Assembly: GCF_030518795.1 (NCBI RefSeq)
Contig: NZ_CP130427.1
Coordinates: 1,860,001 to 1,924,000 of the forward strand
DNA: 64,000 nucleotides
Source of the DNA: Micromonospora sp. NBRC 110009
Lineage (GTDB): Bacteria > Actinomycetota > Actinomycetes > Mycobacteriales > Micromonosporaceae
Direction: 5' to 3'
The position numbers and the translations under genes were made by a program. The stretch's first letter is position 1. The number at the start of each line of letters is the position of its first letter. The notes beneath the pieces were generated by a model. The model searched no databases. It worked only from the letters and a program-made list of their open reading frames with translations, and had not been told where the DNA came from. Of this stretch, positions 46,745-55,857 are shown in pieces.

Positions 46745-47953
46745 GTGGCCACCGACAGTGACAAACTTCGCGATCGCCTCGAACGGGCGACCGCGCACCT
46801 CGACCCGCCGTACGCCGTGGTCGACCTCGCTGCCCTCGACGCCAACGCGGACGCGCTGGTCGACCGCGCCGCCGGCAAGCCGCTCCGGGTCGCCAGCAAA
46901 TCGGTGCGGGTACGCGAGCTGCTGACCCGGGTGCTGAAGCGGCCCGGATGGCGGGGCGTGCTGGCCTTCACCCTCCCCGAGGCGATCTGGCTGGCCCGCA
47001 CCGGCGTCAGCGACGACGTGCTGGTCGCGTACCCGACGGCCGACCGGGGCGCGCTCGCCGAGCTGGCCGCCGACCCGGCGATCGCCGAGGCGGTGACCCT
47101 GATGGTCGACGACACCGCCCAGCTCGACCTGGTCGACGAGGTGTGCCCGCCGACGCGCCGGCCGGCGCTGCGACTCTGCCTGGACCTGGACGCGTCCTGG
47201 CGACCGCTGCGGGGCCGGGTGCACGTGGGCGTGCGCCGCTCCCCGGTGCACAGCGCCCGGGCGGCCGGCGCGTTCGCCGCCGCCGTCGCCGGCCGGCCGG
47301 GCTTCCGGCTGGTCGGGCTGATGTCGTACGAGGCGCAGATCGCCGGCCTCGGCGACGCCCCACCCGGGCAGGCGCTGCTCGGCGCGGCGATCCGGGTCGC
47401 ACAGCGCGGGTCGTACCGGGAACTGCTGGCCCGGCGCGCGGCGGCGGTCGCCGCGGTACGCGAGCACGCCGACCTGGAGTTGGTCAACGGCGGTGGCACC
47501 GGCAGCGTGGCCGCGACCAGCGCCGATCCCGCGGTCACCGAGGTCACCGCCGGATCCGGCCTGTACGGGCCGACGCTCTTCGACGCGTACCGTGCCTGGC
47601 GCCCGACCCCGGCGGCGTTCTTCGCCTGCGCGGTGGTCCGCCGCCCGGCGCCGGGGCTGGCCACCGTGCTCGGTGGCGGCTGGATCGCCTCGGGGCCGGC
47701 CGCCGACAGCCGGCTTCCCCGGCCATGGCTGCCGGCGGGCCTGAAGCTGCTCGGGGCCGAGGGCGCGGGCGAGGTGCAGACTCCGCTCGCGGGCCCGGTC
47801 GCGGACACCCTGCGGGTCGGCGACCGGGTCTGGTTCCGCCACGCCAAGGCCGGGGAGCTGTGCGAACACGTCAACGAGGTGCACCTGGTCGACGGCGACG
47901 TGGTGGTCGCCACCCGGCCCACCTACCGGGGTGAGGGCCACGCGTTCCTCTAG
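46745..47953 (+). CDS. PLP-dependent amino acid deaminase/aldolase (alanine-racemase fold)
   Basis: Cytosolic enzyme of 402 residues related to D-threonine aldolase and D-serine dehydratase-type proteins. The N-terminal alanine-racemase TIM barrel (about 20-255) carries the PLP lysine in RVASKSVR near 56. The C-terminal beta domain has the metal-ligand His/Cys region WFRHAKAGELCEHVNEVHLV. The reaction is probably cleavage or deamination of a beta-hydroxy D-amino acid; substrate unknown. GTG 46745 is probably leaderless (TAGCGT at 46733-46738, 6 nt upstream). It stands alone and is divergent from the MFS-Tmk gene. Confidence 0.85.
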   Translation: MATDSDKLRDRLERATAHLDPPYAVVDLAALDANADALVDRAAGKPLRVASKSVRVRELLTRVLKRPGWRGVLAFTLPEAIWLARTGVSDDVLVAYPTADRGALAELAADPAIAEAVTLMVDDTAQLDLVDEVCPPTRRPALRLCLDLDASWRPLRGRVHVGVRRSPVHSARAAGAFAAAVAGRPGFRLVGLMSYEAQIAGLGDAPPGQALLGAAIRVAQRGSYRELLARRAAAVAAVREHADLELVNGGGTGSVAATSADPAVTEVTAGSGLYGPTLFDAYRAWRPTPAAFFACAVVRRPAPGLATVLGGGWIASGPAADSRLPRPWLPAGLKLLGAEGAGEVQTPLAGPVADTLRVGDRVWFRHAKAGELCEHVNEVHLVDGDVVVATRPTYRGEGHAFL

Positions 47954-48073
47954 GAAGCGGAAACGGTGACGGCGGGCCCCCGGCGCACCTCGGGAACCCG
48001 CCGCTCGCGTCCGGCCCGGTCGCACCCGGGCGTCGCACCTTTCCGCCGCCGGCGCCGGCCGGCGCCGCCCTGC

Positions 48074-48727
48074 TCAGCTCGGCTGGGCGACCTCGGTCCG
48101 GGCGTCGACCTGCCGGTGCAGGTACTCCCGGATCAGCGCCTTCGACTCGACCAGCACCTGATCGTCGCCCTCGGGCTTGCGGCGGAACGCCAGCTTGATC
48201 AGCGCGTCGGACGCCTCCACCGCGATTTCCAGGTGGAACCGGAGGTCCGGCACGCCGGCCAGACCGAAACGCTCGGTGAGCAGACGGGCCAACTGGTCGG
48301 CGATCACGCCATTGTTGTCCCGCTGCTCGTCGAGCAGGTGCAGGTCGACCACGTCGCCGAAGTGCAGGGTACGGAACCCGGGGACGGTGCGGTGCATCGT
48401 GATGTACTCGTCGATCGCCGCGTCGACGCCGTCCCACCAGTGGGTCAGGTCGTCGGAGGCGAACCGCTCGTCGAGCCGCTGGAGGTAGGACTCCATCGTG
48501 CGCAGGGTCAGCGCCTGCACGATCGCCCGCTTGTCCGGAAAGAACTGGTAGACCGACCCGATCGCCACCTCGGCACGCTCGGCGAGCAGGGTCGTGGTCA
48601 AACCCTCGTACCCCACCTCGTCGACGAGCTCGGCGCAGGCGTCCAGCATCCGCTGGACCCGCGCGACACTTCGACCCTGCACCGGTACGCGGCGCAGCGG
48701 CCCGGTCGTGGCGGCTGGTGTGGACAC
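48074..48727 (-). CDS. TetR family transcriptional regulator
   Basis: Repressor of about 217 residues. The N-terminal helix-turn-helix is at about 25-70 (ACAELVDEVGYEGLTTTLLA, then ERAEVAIGSVYQFFPDKRAI), the rest a helical ligand and dimer domain. GTG 48727 is used; ATG 48766 is a longer option. It is divergent from the lactone oxidase gene with about 150 bp between them, which holds a 13-bp palindrome likely to be its operator. The ligand is unknown. Confidence 0.87.
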   Translation of the reverse strand: MSTPAATTGPLRRVPVQGRSVARVQRMLDACAELVDEVGYEGLTTTLLAERAEVAIGSVYQFFPDKRAIVQALTLRTMESYLQRLDERFASDDLTHWWDGVDAAIDEYITMHRTVPGFRTLHFGDVVDLHLLDEQRDNNGVIADQLARLLTERFGLAGVPDLRFHLEIAVEASDALIKLAFRRKPEGDDQVLVESKALIREYLHRQVDARTEVAQPS

Positions 48728-48822
48728 TCGGCGCCACCCCCCTTCGACGGATGAACATATCTGCAAGTCACCAGGCGGTGACTACCGATACAACGAGCGT
48801 GCCCCGTTTGCGGTATTTACCG

Positions 48823-48835
48823 GGAACCAGGTTCC
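48823..48835. promoter_or_regulatory. Palindromic candidate TetR operator
   Basis: GGAACC-A-GGTTCC, a perfect 13-bp palindrome centred about 45 bp before the lactone oxidase start in the divergent region shared with the TetR gene. Confidence 0.5.
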
Positions 48836-48874
48836 TGATATGAAGTCAGTTCATATTCATGTCGAGGAGCTTGA

Positions 48875-50203
48875 ATGGCGAGTACGCCCGCCGCCTGGTC
48901 CAACTGGGCCGGCAACCAGCGCAGCACCGCCGCCCTCGTGGTCCGACCCCGGACCGTCGAGGAGGTCGCCGCGGCGGTGCAGGCCGCCGCCGACGCCGGC
49001 CGGACAATCCGGGCGGCGGGCAGCGGACACTCCTTCACCGGGACGGCGCTCACCGACGGACACCGGATCGACCTGACCGACCTCGACACCGGCGTGCACG
49101 TCGACACCGCCCGACGCCTGGTCACCGTACCGGCCGGGATGACCCTGCACGCCCTCAACGAACTGCTCGCCACGCACGGCCTGGCACTACCCAACCTGGG
49201 CGACATCGACGCGCAGACCGTGGCCGGGGCGCTCGCCACCGGCACCCACGGCACCGGCGCGAAGCTCGGCTGCCTCTCCACCTTCGTGGTCGGGCTGACC
49301 CTGGTCACCGGCACCGGCGAGGTGCTGCGCTGCTCCACCGACGAGCACCGGGACGTCTTCGCCGCCGCCCGGGTCGGGCTCGGCGCGGTCGGCGTGCTGG
49401 TCGAGGTCACCCTGCGCTGCGTCGACGCCTTCGTGCTGCGGGCCCACGAACGCCCGGCCGCGCTCGCCACCGTCCTCGCCGACCTGCCCGACCTGATCGC
49501 CGGCCACGACCACGTCGAGTTCTACTGGTTCCCGTACACCGACCGGGTGCAGGTCAAGACCAACGACCGGGTGCCCGCCGACGACCGGCCGCTGCCCCAC
49601 TGGCGCGGCTGGCTGGACGACGAGTTCCTGGCCAACACCGTCTTCGCGGGCGCCTGCCGGCTCGGCCGGGCCGTCCCGGCGCTCGTCCCCGGGATCAGCG
49701 CCGCCTCCGCCCGGGCCCTCACCGAACGCACCTACACCGGCCGCTCCGACCGGGTGTTCTGCACCCCGCGCCGGGTCCGCTTCGTCGAGATGGAGTACGG
49801 CCTCCCGCGCGCCGCCCTGCCGACGGCCCTCGACGAGCTGCGGCGGATCGTCGACACCCTGCCGTTCAAGGTGCAGTTCCCGGTCGAGGTGCGGTTCACC
49901 GCCGCCGACGACATCTGGCTCTCCCACGGGTACGGACGCGACTCGGCGTACCTCGCCATCCACCAGTACGTCGGCGCGCCCTTCGAGCCCTACTTCCGCG
50001 CGTTCGAGGAGGTGGCGACGGAGCTGGGCGGCCGGCCGCACTGGGGCAAGCTGCACTACCGGGACGCGGCGTCGCTCGCCCCGGCGTACCCGAAGTTCGG
50101 CGACTTCCTGGCCGTCCGTGACCGCCTCGACCCCCACCGCCGGTTCGCCAACGCCTACCTCGACCGGGTGCTCGGCGGCGCGCCGTCCGGGGCGACCGCC
50201 TGA
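48875..50203 (+). CDS. D-arabinono-1,4-lactone oxidase-like FAD protein
   Basis: Flavoprotein oxidase of 442 residues of the VAO/aldonolactone oxidase family. The FAD domain (about 15-180) includes IRAAGSGHSFTGTALTDG; the His of GSGHSF is the residue that carries FAD covalently in this group. GATGTHGTG-type ATGTHGTGAKLG follows. The C-terminal ALO domain ends with RPHWGKLHYRD and FLAVRDRLDPHRRFAN, both conserved. It oxidises a sugar lactone or alditol with O2. GAGGAG precedes the ATG. It is divergent from a TetR regulator. The 3' end overlaps the convergent CapA gene by 49 bp. Confidence 0.9.
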   Translation: MASTPAAWSNWAGNQRSTAALVVRPRTVEEVAAAVQAAADAGRTIRAAGSGHSFTGTALTDGHRIDLTDLDTGVHVDTARRLVTVPAGMTLHALNELLATHGLALPNLGDIDAQTVAGALATGTHGTGAKLGCLSTFVVGLTLVTGTGEVLRCSTDEHRDVFAAARVGLGAVGVLVEVTLRCVDAFVLRAHERPAALATVLADLPDLIAGHDHVEFYWFPYTDRVQVKTNDRVPADDRPLPHWRGWLDDEFLANTVFAGACRLGRAVPALVPGISAASARALTERTYTGRSDRVFCTPRRVRFVEMEYGLPRAALPTALDELRRIVDTLPFKVQFPVEVRFTAADDIWLSHGYGRDSAYLAIHQYVGAPFEPYFRAFEEVATELGGRPHWGKLHYRDAASLAPAYPKFGDFLAVRDRLDPHRRFANAYLDRVLGGAPSGATA

Positions 50204-51396
50204 CCGGAGGCCCCGAGCGCCCCCACGTACCCCATCACCCGGTCGTACGCGGCCCGGTAGTCGCCCAGCGCGACGGGCGCGGCGCCGGGCTGGGCGAGCG
50301 CCGCCGTCAGGTCGATCAGCCGCAGGTCCGGCACGAGGTCGGTCCAGGTCGGCAGCGCCTCCATCCGGGTGACCGTCCAGTGCCCGGGGCTCACCTCGGT
50401 GAAGGTGGCCCGGGCCATCACCCCCTCGCGGTTGTCGGCGACCGGCTCGGCGTGCCGGGCCAGCTCGTTGCCCATGCCGAAGACCACCCACTTGTCCCCG
50501 AAGCGCTGGAACGGCTGCACCGCGTGCGCGTGGTGCCCGAGGATCAGGTCCACGTCGGGCGAGGAGATCAGCTGCCGCGCCCAGTCCTGCTGGTCGGCGT
50601 CGGGCAGGTGCTGGTACTCCGTACCCCAGTGCAGACTGAGCACGACGATGTCGGCACCGGCGGCCCGCGCACGGTGGGCGGCAGCCAGGATCTCCGGCGG
50701 GTCGATGAGGTTGGCCAGCCACTCCCGGCCGGGCGGGCGGGTCAACCCGTTGAAGTTCAGGCTGTACGCCAGGTGCGCGACGCGGATCCCACCGACCTGG
50801 TAGATCCGCGGGGTGGTCGCCTCGGCGGCGCTCCGGGCGCTGCCGGTATGCCCGAGGCCCGCCGCGTCGAGCGCCCGCAGCGTCCGGTCCACCCCGTCCG
50901 GGCCCTGGTCGAGGGTGTGGTTCGAGGCCGTCGAGCACCCGTCGAAGCCTGCCCACCGCACCCCGTCGAGCACCTGCGGAGGCGCGTTGAACGACGGGTA
51001 CCCGGAGAACGGACCCGCCGGGTCGGCCAGCGGTGTCTCCAGGTGGCAGAGCGCGAGGTCCGCGCGGCGGACGACCGGCGCCACCCCGGCGAACATCGGG
51101 GCGAAGTCAAAGCCACCCGCCCGGCCGGCCCTGGCCGCGTCCCGGCCTGCCTGCTCGGTGACCTCCGGGTGGACCAGCACGTCACCGGCGGCCACCAGCC
51201 GCAGGACCCGGTGCCCGGCCGCGTCCCGGGCCGGCCCGGGTCCGATCGCCGCGGTGGGCGCCGACGACGGCCGGGGGTGCAGCTCCGCCGGCTCGGCGGG
51301 GCCGAGCGCCCGCGCGCCGAGTACGGCGACCACCAGCAGCACCAGGGCCACCCCGACGCCGAGGAGCACCCGACGCGGCACTACCCGGACGGACAT
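50155..51396 (-). CDS. CapA family protein (poly-gamma-glutamate synthesis-like)
   Basis: Membrane-anchored extracytoplasmic protein of 413 residues: one N-terminal helix (about 8-30; LLGVGVALVLLVVAVLG), a Pro-rich linker, then the CapA calcineurin-like domain with AAGDVLVHPEV, CHLETPLADP, TASNHTLDQG, SLHWGTEYQ and GHHAHAVQP, the metal-ligand pattern of the family. CapA is part of the poly-gamma-glutamate machinery in Bacillus, but lone CapA-like proteins in actinomycetes have no known role, and capB/capC are absent here. Its last 49 bp overlap the convergent lactone oxidase gene. Confidence 0.87.
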   Translation of the reverse strand: MSVRVVPRRVLLGVGVALVLLVVAVLGARALGPAEPAELHPRPSSAPTAAIGPGPARDAAGHRVLRLVAAGDVLVHPEVTEQAGRDAARAGRAGGFDFAPMFAGVAPVVRRADLALCHLETPLADPAGPFSGYPSFNAPPQVLDGVRWAGFDGCSTASNHTLDQGPDGVDRTLRALDAAGLGHTGSARSAAEATTPRIYQVGGIRVAHLAYSLNFNGLTRPPGREWLANLIDPPEILAAAHRARAAGADIVVLSLHWGTEYQHLPDADQQDWARQLISSPDVDLILGHHAHAVQPFQRFGDKWVVFGMGNELARHAEPVADNREGVMARATFTEVSPGHWTVTRMEALPTWTDLVPDLRLIDLTAALAQPGAAPVALGDYRAAYDRVMGYVGALGASGQAVAPDGAPPSTRSR

Positions 51397-51466
51397 GCCC
51401 TCACGTTAGGAGGGCCGCGCCCATCGGGACGCCTCGAAAGGGGCATTTAGCCCATTCGGGGTCGCG

Positions 51467-54277
51467 TCACTCGGGCGTGCTGGTGGCCTTCTTCGGGGCA
51501 GCCTTCTTCGCGCTGGTCGCCTTCGCCGTCGTCGTCTTCTTCGCGGCCGTGGACTTGGCGGCGGCGGTCTTCTTCGCCGCCGTCTTCTTGGCCGGGGCCG
51601 CCTTCTTCGCCGCGGCCTTCTTCTTCGGCGCCGGACCCTTCGCCCGCTTCTCGGCGAGCATCTCGGCGGCCTCCTCCAGAGTCAGCGCCTCCGGGGTCTG
51701 CCCGCGCCGCAACGACGCGTTCGTCTCGCCGTCGGTGACGTACGGCCCGAACCGGCCATCCTTGATCACCAGCGGCTTCTCGGTGAGCGGGTCGGCGCCC
51801 ATCTCCCGCAGCGGCGGCGCGGCGGCCCGGCGCTGGCGGGTCTTCGGGGCGGCCAGCAGGGCGAGCGCCTCGTCCAGCGTGACGGTGAACATCTTGTCTT
51901 CCGAGTCCAGCGAGCGGAACTCGTCACCACGCTTGACGTACGGGCCGTAGCGGCCGTTGTTGGCGAACACCTCGCCCCCGTCCGGGGCCACCCCGATGAG
52001 CCGGGGCAGGCTGAGCAGCTTCAGCGCCTCGTCCAAGGTGAGCGTGTCCGGCGACTGCGAGCGCAGCAGCGAGGACTTCCGCTCGCCGCTGGCCACGTAC
52101 GGGCCGAACCGGCCGGACTTGAGCAGGATCGGCTCGCCGGTGGCCGGGTCGTCGCCGAGCTTGCGCTCGCCCCCACCGCCGAGGAACAGCTCGTGCACCT
52201 TCTCCGGGGTCAGCTCGTCCGGCGCCAGCCCCTCCGGGATCGGCGCCCGGTCGCCCTGGGCACCGCCCTCCTCGCCCTCGGCGGCCGGGGCCGGCTGCTC
52301 GCCCGGCAGCGCCCGCTGGAGGTACGGCCCGTACCGGCCGACCCGGACCACGACCTCGCGCCCCTCGTCGTCGGTGAAGAGCGGGATCGAGTTGACGCTG
52401 CGCGCGTCGATGTCGCTGAGGTTCTCGGTGACCAGCTTCTTCAGGCCGCCCGCATGGGCGATCGCCTGATCGCCGGTGCCGTTGGTGCTGCCGAAGTAGA
52501 AGGAGGTGAGGAAGTCGACCGCGGCGTGGTCACCGCCGGCGATCTCGTCCAGCTCGTTCTCCATGCTGGCGGTGAAGTCGTAGTCGATCAGGCGCGGGTA
52601 GTGCCGCTCCATCAGCCCGATCACCGCGAACGCCAGGAACGACGGGATCATCGCCTGGCCGCGCTTGGAGACGTAGCCGCGGTCCTGGATGGTCTGCATG
52701 ATCGACGCGTACGTCGACGGGCGGCCGATGCCCAGCTCCTCCAGCGCCTTGACCAGCGACGCCTCTGTGTAGCGGGCGGGCGGCTGGGTGTGGTGGCCCT
52801 GCGCGGCCAACTCCTCGGCGGTCAGCGGCTGGTCCTTGACCAGGGTGGGCAGCCGCCGCTCGGCGTCCTCGGCCTCGGCGTTCTCGTCGTCGCTCGACTC
52901 GACGTACGCGCGCAGGAAGCCCGGGTCGGTGATGGTCTTGCCGGTCGCGCCGAAGTCGGCCTCCTCCTGCGCGGAGGAGAGCGCCCGGATGCGCACCGAG
53001 ACGCTGGAGCCGACCGCGTCGGTCATCTGCGAGGCGATGGTGCGCCGCCAGATCAGCTCGTAGAGCTTGAACTCCTCGGCGGACAGCTCCTTGGCCACCT
53101 CGCCCGGGGTGCGGAAGTTGTCCCCCGCCGGGCGGATCGCCTCGTGCGCCTCCTGCGCGTTCTTCACCTTGCCGGTGTAGCGGCGCGGCTCCGGCGGCAC
53201 GCTGCGCTCGCCGTACAACTCGATGATCTGCCGGCGGGCCGCCGTGATGGCGGTCTCCGACAGGTTCACCGAGTCGGTACGCATGTAGGTGATGTAGCCG
53301 TTCTCGTACAGCCGCTGCGCGGTGCGCATCGTCTGCTGCGACGAGAAGCGCAGCTTGCGGGCCGCCTCCTGCTGCAGCGTGGAGGTGATGAACGGCGCGT
53401 ACGGCCGGCGGCGGTAGGGCTTCTCCTCGACCCGGGTGACGGTGAACGGCCGCCCCTCCAGGCGGGCGGCGAGCCCACGCGCCCCGCCCTCGTCGAGGTG
53501 CACCACCCCCGCGCCGGCCCGGACCCGGCCGGTGGTCGGCTCGAAGTCCTTGCCGGTGGCGATCCGGTCGCCGTTCAGCGCGATCAGGGTGGCGTTGAAG
53601 CTGCGCGGCCCCTCGCCCGGGTTCGCCACCGCCAGGGTGGCCAGGATGTCCCAGTATTCCGCGGTGCGGAAGGCCATCCGCTGCCGCTCCCGCTCGACCA
53701 CGATCCGGGTCGCCACGGACTGCACCCGGCCCGCCGAGAGCTTCGGCATGACCTTCTTCCACAGCACCGGGGAGACCTCGTAGCCGTAGAGCCGGTCGAG
53801 GATGCGCCGGGCCTCCTGGGCGTCGACCAGGTCCCGGTCGATCTCGCGCGGGTTGGCCACCGCGGCCTGGATGGCCGGCTTGGTGATCTCGTGGAAGACC
53901 ATCCGCTTGACCGGCACCTTGGGCTTGAGCGTCTCCACCAGGTGCCAGGCGATCGCCTCGCCCTCGCGGTCCTCGTCCGTCGCCAGGAAGATCTCGTCGA
54001 CCTCCTTGGCCAGCTTCACCAGCTTGCTGATCTGCTGCTTGCGGTCGGGTGAGACGACGTAGAGCGCGTGGAAGCCGTTGTCGACATCCACCCCGAGCCG
54101 CGCCCACGCCTCACCCTTGTACTTGGCCGGCACGTCGGCGGCGTTGCGGGGCAGGTCCCGGACGTGGCCGAAGCTGGCCTCCACGACGTACCCCGGGCCG
54201 AGGTAGCCCGAGATCGTCTTGGCCTTCGCCGGTGACTCGACGATGACCAGACGGGTGGTTCCAGCGTTGCTCGGCAC
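51467..54277 (-). CDS. topA: DNA topoisomerase I
   Basis: Type IA topoisomerase of 936 residues that relaxes negative supercoils. The Toprim domain starts LVIVESPAKAKTISGYLG, with the acidic DEDREGEAIAWHL. The active Tyr is in GYITYMRTDSVNLS near 320. The C-terminal third has several repeats with FGPYV/YGPYVKRG, the Topo_C_Rpt type of actinobacteria, instead of zinc fingers, and a tail of Lys/Ala repeats (KKTAAKK) that assists DNA binding. GTG 54277 is chosen because GGAGAG precedes it at good spacing; longer frames run into the promoter. Essential housekeeping gene. Confidence 0.96.
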   Translation of the reverse strand: MPSNAGTTRLVIVESPAKAKTISGYLGPGYVVEASFGHVRDLPRNAADVPAKYKGEAWARLGVDVDNGFHALYVVSPDRKQQISKLVKLAKEVDEIFLATDEDREGEAIAWHLVETLKPKVPVKRMVFHEITKPAIQAAVANPREIDRDLVDAQEARRILDRLYGYEVSPVLWKKVMPKLSAGRVQSVATRIVVERERQRMAFRTAEYWDILATLAVANPGEGPRSFNATLIALNGDRIATGKDFEPTTGRVRAGAGVVHLDEGGARGLAARLEGRPFTVTRVEEKPYRRRPYAPFITSTLQQEAARKLRFSSQQTMRTAQRLYENGYITYMRTDSVNLSETAITAARRQIIELYGERSVPPEPRRYTGKVKNAQEAHEAIRPAGDNFRTPGEVAKELSAEEFKLYELIWRRTIASQMTDAVGSSVSVRIRALSSAQEEADFGATGKTITDPGFLRAYVESSDDENAEAEDAERRLPTLVKDQPLTAEELAAQGHHTQPPARYTEASLVKALEELGIGRPSTYASIMQTIQDRGYVSKRGQAMIPSFLAFAVIGLMERHYPRLIDYDFTASMENELDEIAGGDHAAVDFLTSFYFGSTNGTGDQAIAHAGGLKKLVTENLSDIDARSVNSIPLFTDDEGREVVVRVGRYGPYLQRALPGEQPAPAAEGEEGGAQGDRAPIPEGLAPDELTPEKVHELFLGGGGERKLGDDPATGEPILLKSGRFGPYVASGERKSSLLRSQSPDTLTLDEALKLLSLPRLIGVAPDGGEVFANNGRYGPYVKRGDEFRSLDSEDKMFTVTLDEALALLAAPKTRQRRAAAPPLREMGADPLTEKPLVIKDGRFGPYVTDGETNASLRRGQTPEALTLEEAAEMLAEKRAKGPAPKKKAAAKKAAPAKKTAAKKTAAAKSTAAKKTTTAKATSAKKAAPKKATSTPE

Positions 54278-54595
54278 GTCTCTCTCCGACCTCACTCCTA
54301 CTTCATGCCCGTTTCGGGCCGCATTGCACCCACCGGACCCGGCGGTCCGGATGTCCAACGTAACGCGCCGTCCGCGTCCCGGGTTTCGTGGGCGGCAAAC
54401 GATCAGTGCTGGCGACCATCGGGCGACAGCCGCCGAACGGCGCCACCGTACACCGTGGGTAGGGCGCCGAGCGGGTCACTGTGACGATCACTCACCCCAC
54501 GGCGGACCGGCACCGGTCCGTTTTCCTGGGCAAACCACCGGCCGGGTGTCCGGGATCGGACAGCCGGCGCGGTTGCGCATCACCCGGGCGCCGGA
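54278..54595. other. topA upstream region with a hairpin and T-run
   Basis: The 318-bp gap between topA and the next gene. CGGACCGG (54503-54510) and CCGGTCCG (54513-54520) followed by TTTT (54521-54524) look like an intrinsic terminator on the plus strand, where no gene ends. Otherwise I see only presumed topA promoter sequence. Confidence 0.5.
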
Positions 54596-55204
54596 TCAGT
54601 GCGGTGAGCCGGGCCACTCCGCGGCCGGGGCGGCGGCCGGCCGGTCGCCCACCAGCTCCGCCAGCCGCGCGAGCCGCCGCCGGCCCCCGATCCGGTACGC
54701 CGGCCCGCCCTCCACCGGCTCCACGTACGCGCCCGGCAGGCCCACCGCGGCCAGCGCGGCCCGCACCGGCGGCCAGCAGTCCTCGTCGGCCTCGAGCCGG
54801 AGCAGGAAACCGGCCGGGTCGGCCGCGCCGGCGGCGGCGAGCCAGAGCCGCAGCCGCCGCCCGTTCAGGTGGAAGCCGGCCGGGGGACGCTTCGCCGCGC
54901 CGCGCAGCCAGGCCGTGGCGAGCGGGGCCAGCGTGGTGGCGTACGCGGTGCGGACCAGGTGCCGCCCGTCCTCGGTCGGCTCCCAGCTCGCCGGCACCCG
55001 CCGGGCAGCCAGCTCGGCGACGAGCACATGCACCCGCCAGGCGGCGTCCACCACCACCGCGAGCCGGGCCGTCCCGCCCATCCGGACCACCTCGCCGGGT
55101 CCGGCGAGCAGGCCGGCCAGGTCGGCGAGGGACGGGTCGGCCGCCTCGGTGGAGAACAACGAGGGCTGCCGGACCGGTTCGGGGGAAGGGTGCGTCAGCG
55201 ACAC
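54596..55204 (-). CDS. Hypothetical protein
   Basis: Cytosolic protein of 202 residues, with no family I can name. It shows alternating helix/strand patterns (VVVDAAWRVHVLVAELAARR; GFHLNGRRLRLWLAAAGAAD; LRLEADEDCWPPVRAALAAV) and a Pro/Ala-rich end. GTG 55204 overlaps the stop of the lipoprotein gene (in another frame), so translation is coupled to it. No homologue is evident to me outside the same locus in related actinomycetes, which is a recollection and not a search. Confidence 0.7.
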   Translation of the reverse strand: MSLTHPSPEPVRQPSLFSTEAADPSLADLAGLLAGPGEVVRMGGTARLAVVVDAAWRVHVLVAELAARRVPASWEPTEDGRHLVRTAYATTLAPLATAWLRGAAKRPPAGFHLNGRRLRLWLAAAGAADPAGFLLRLEADEDCWPPVRAALAAVGLPGAYVEPVEGGPAYRIGGRRRLARLAELVGDRPAAAPAAEWPGSPH

Positions 55205-55734
55205 TCCGGGACCTCGTCGAAGGCCTCTTTGAGCTCGGTCGAGTTGAGCTTGCTGGTGTCCAGCGAACTCGCGTCGTACTCCTTGTTGAGGGTGTCCACC
55301 GCGGCCCGCACCCCGTCGTAGAAGGGGCCGGCCTGGGCGGTGTCCAGCCGGTCGATGCTGTCCCGCGCCCGGCCGTACGCGTCCCGCATCTTGCTCAGCG
55401 AGGCACGGAACCCGGCGGAGATCTCGTCGCCGCGGTCGGTCTCCGGCACGCCGGCCTCCTCGACCTTGCGTCGGGCGGTCTCGCTGGCCTGTTCGGCCCC
55501 GGCGAAGAGCCGGACCAGGTTCTCCTTGGCCTGCGCCGGGGTGGTCTGCGCGGTCATCTGCTGCTGGGTGCTGCTGGTCAACTTGTTGATCTCGGCGCGC
55601 CACGGGGTGAGCGCCTGGCAGACCGACGCGGCCCAGGCCCGGGGGCTGGGGCCGCCGCACCCGGCGACGAGGAGGCCGAGCGTGGCCAGGACCACCGTGA
55701 GTTTTCCGGCGGTTGCCGCCCGGCGCGTACGCAT
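55195..55734 (-). CDS. Putative lipoprotein
   Basis: Exported lipoprotein of 179 residues: signal peptide with lipobox LLVAGC (Cys near 26), then a helical domain (CQALTPWRAEINKLTSSTQQ; a long coiled section to about 165) ending in a Cys close to the terminus (VPECR). The two Cys of the mature domain may pair. ATG 55734 is chosen since it gives a standard signal peptide. The hypothetical gene after it overlaps its stop. Function unknown. Confidence 0.8.
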   Translation of the reverse strand: MRTRRAATAGKLTVVLATLGLLVAGCGGPSPRAWAASVCQALTPWRAEINKLTSSTQQQMTAQTTPAQAKENLVRLFAGAEQASETARRKVEEAGVPETDRGDEISAGFRASLSKMRDAYGRARDSIDRLDTAQAGPFYDGVRAAVDTLNKEYDASSLDTSKLNSTELKEAFDEVPECR

Positions 55735-55857
55735 GCGAAGCAGCGTACGGCCTCGCGGTGGAAGTGCCACCGGTCAGGTTTCGTGCATGGGACCGCCGAA
55801 CGGCACGGTTCCCGGCCGGCGCGACGCCGACCGGGAACCGTCACCATCTCGCCGAAC

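Noticed and set aside
50155..51396. CapA considered as evidence for poly-gamma-glutamate synthesis
   Set aside because: capB, capC and capE are absent from the window and lone CapA proteins are common in actinomycetes.
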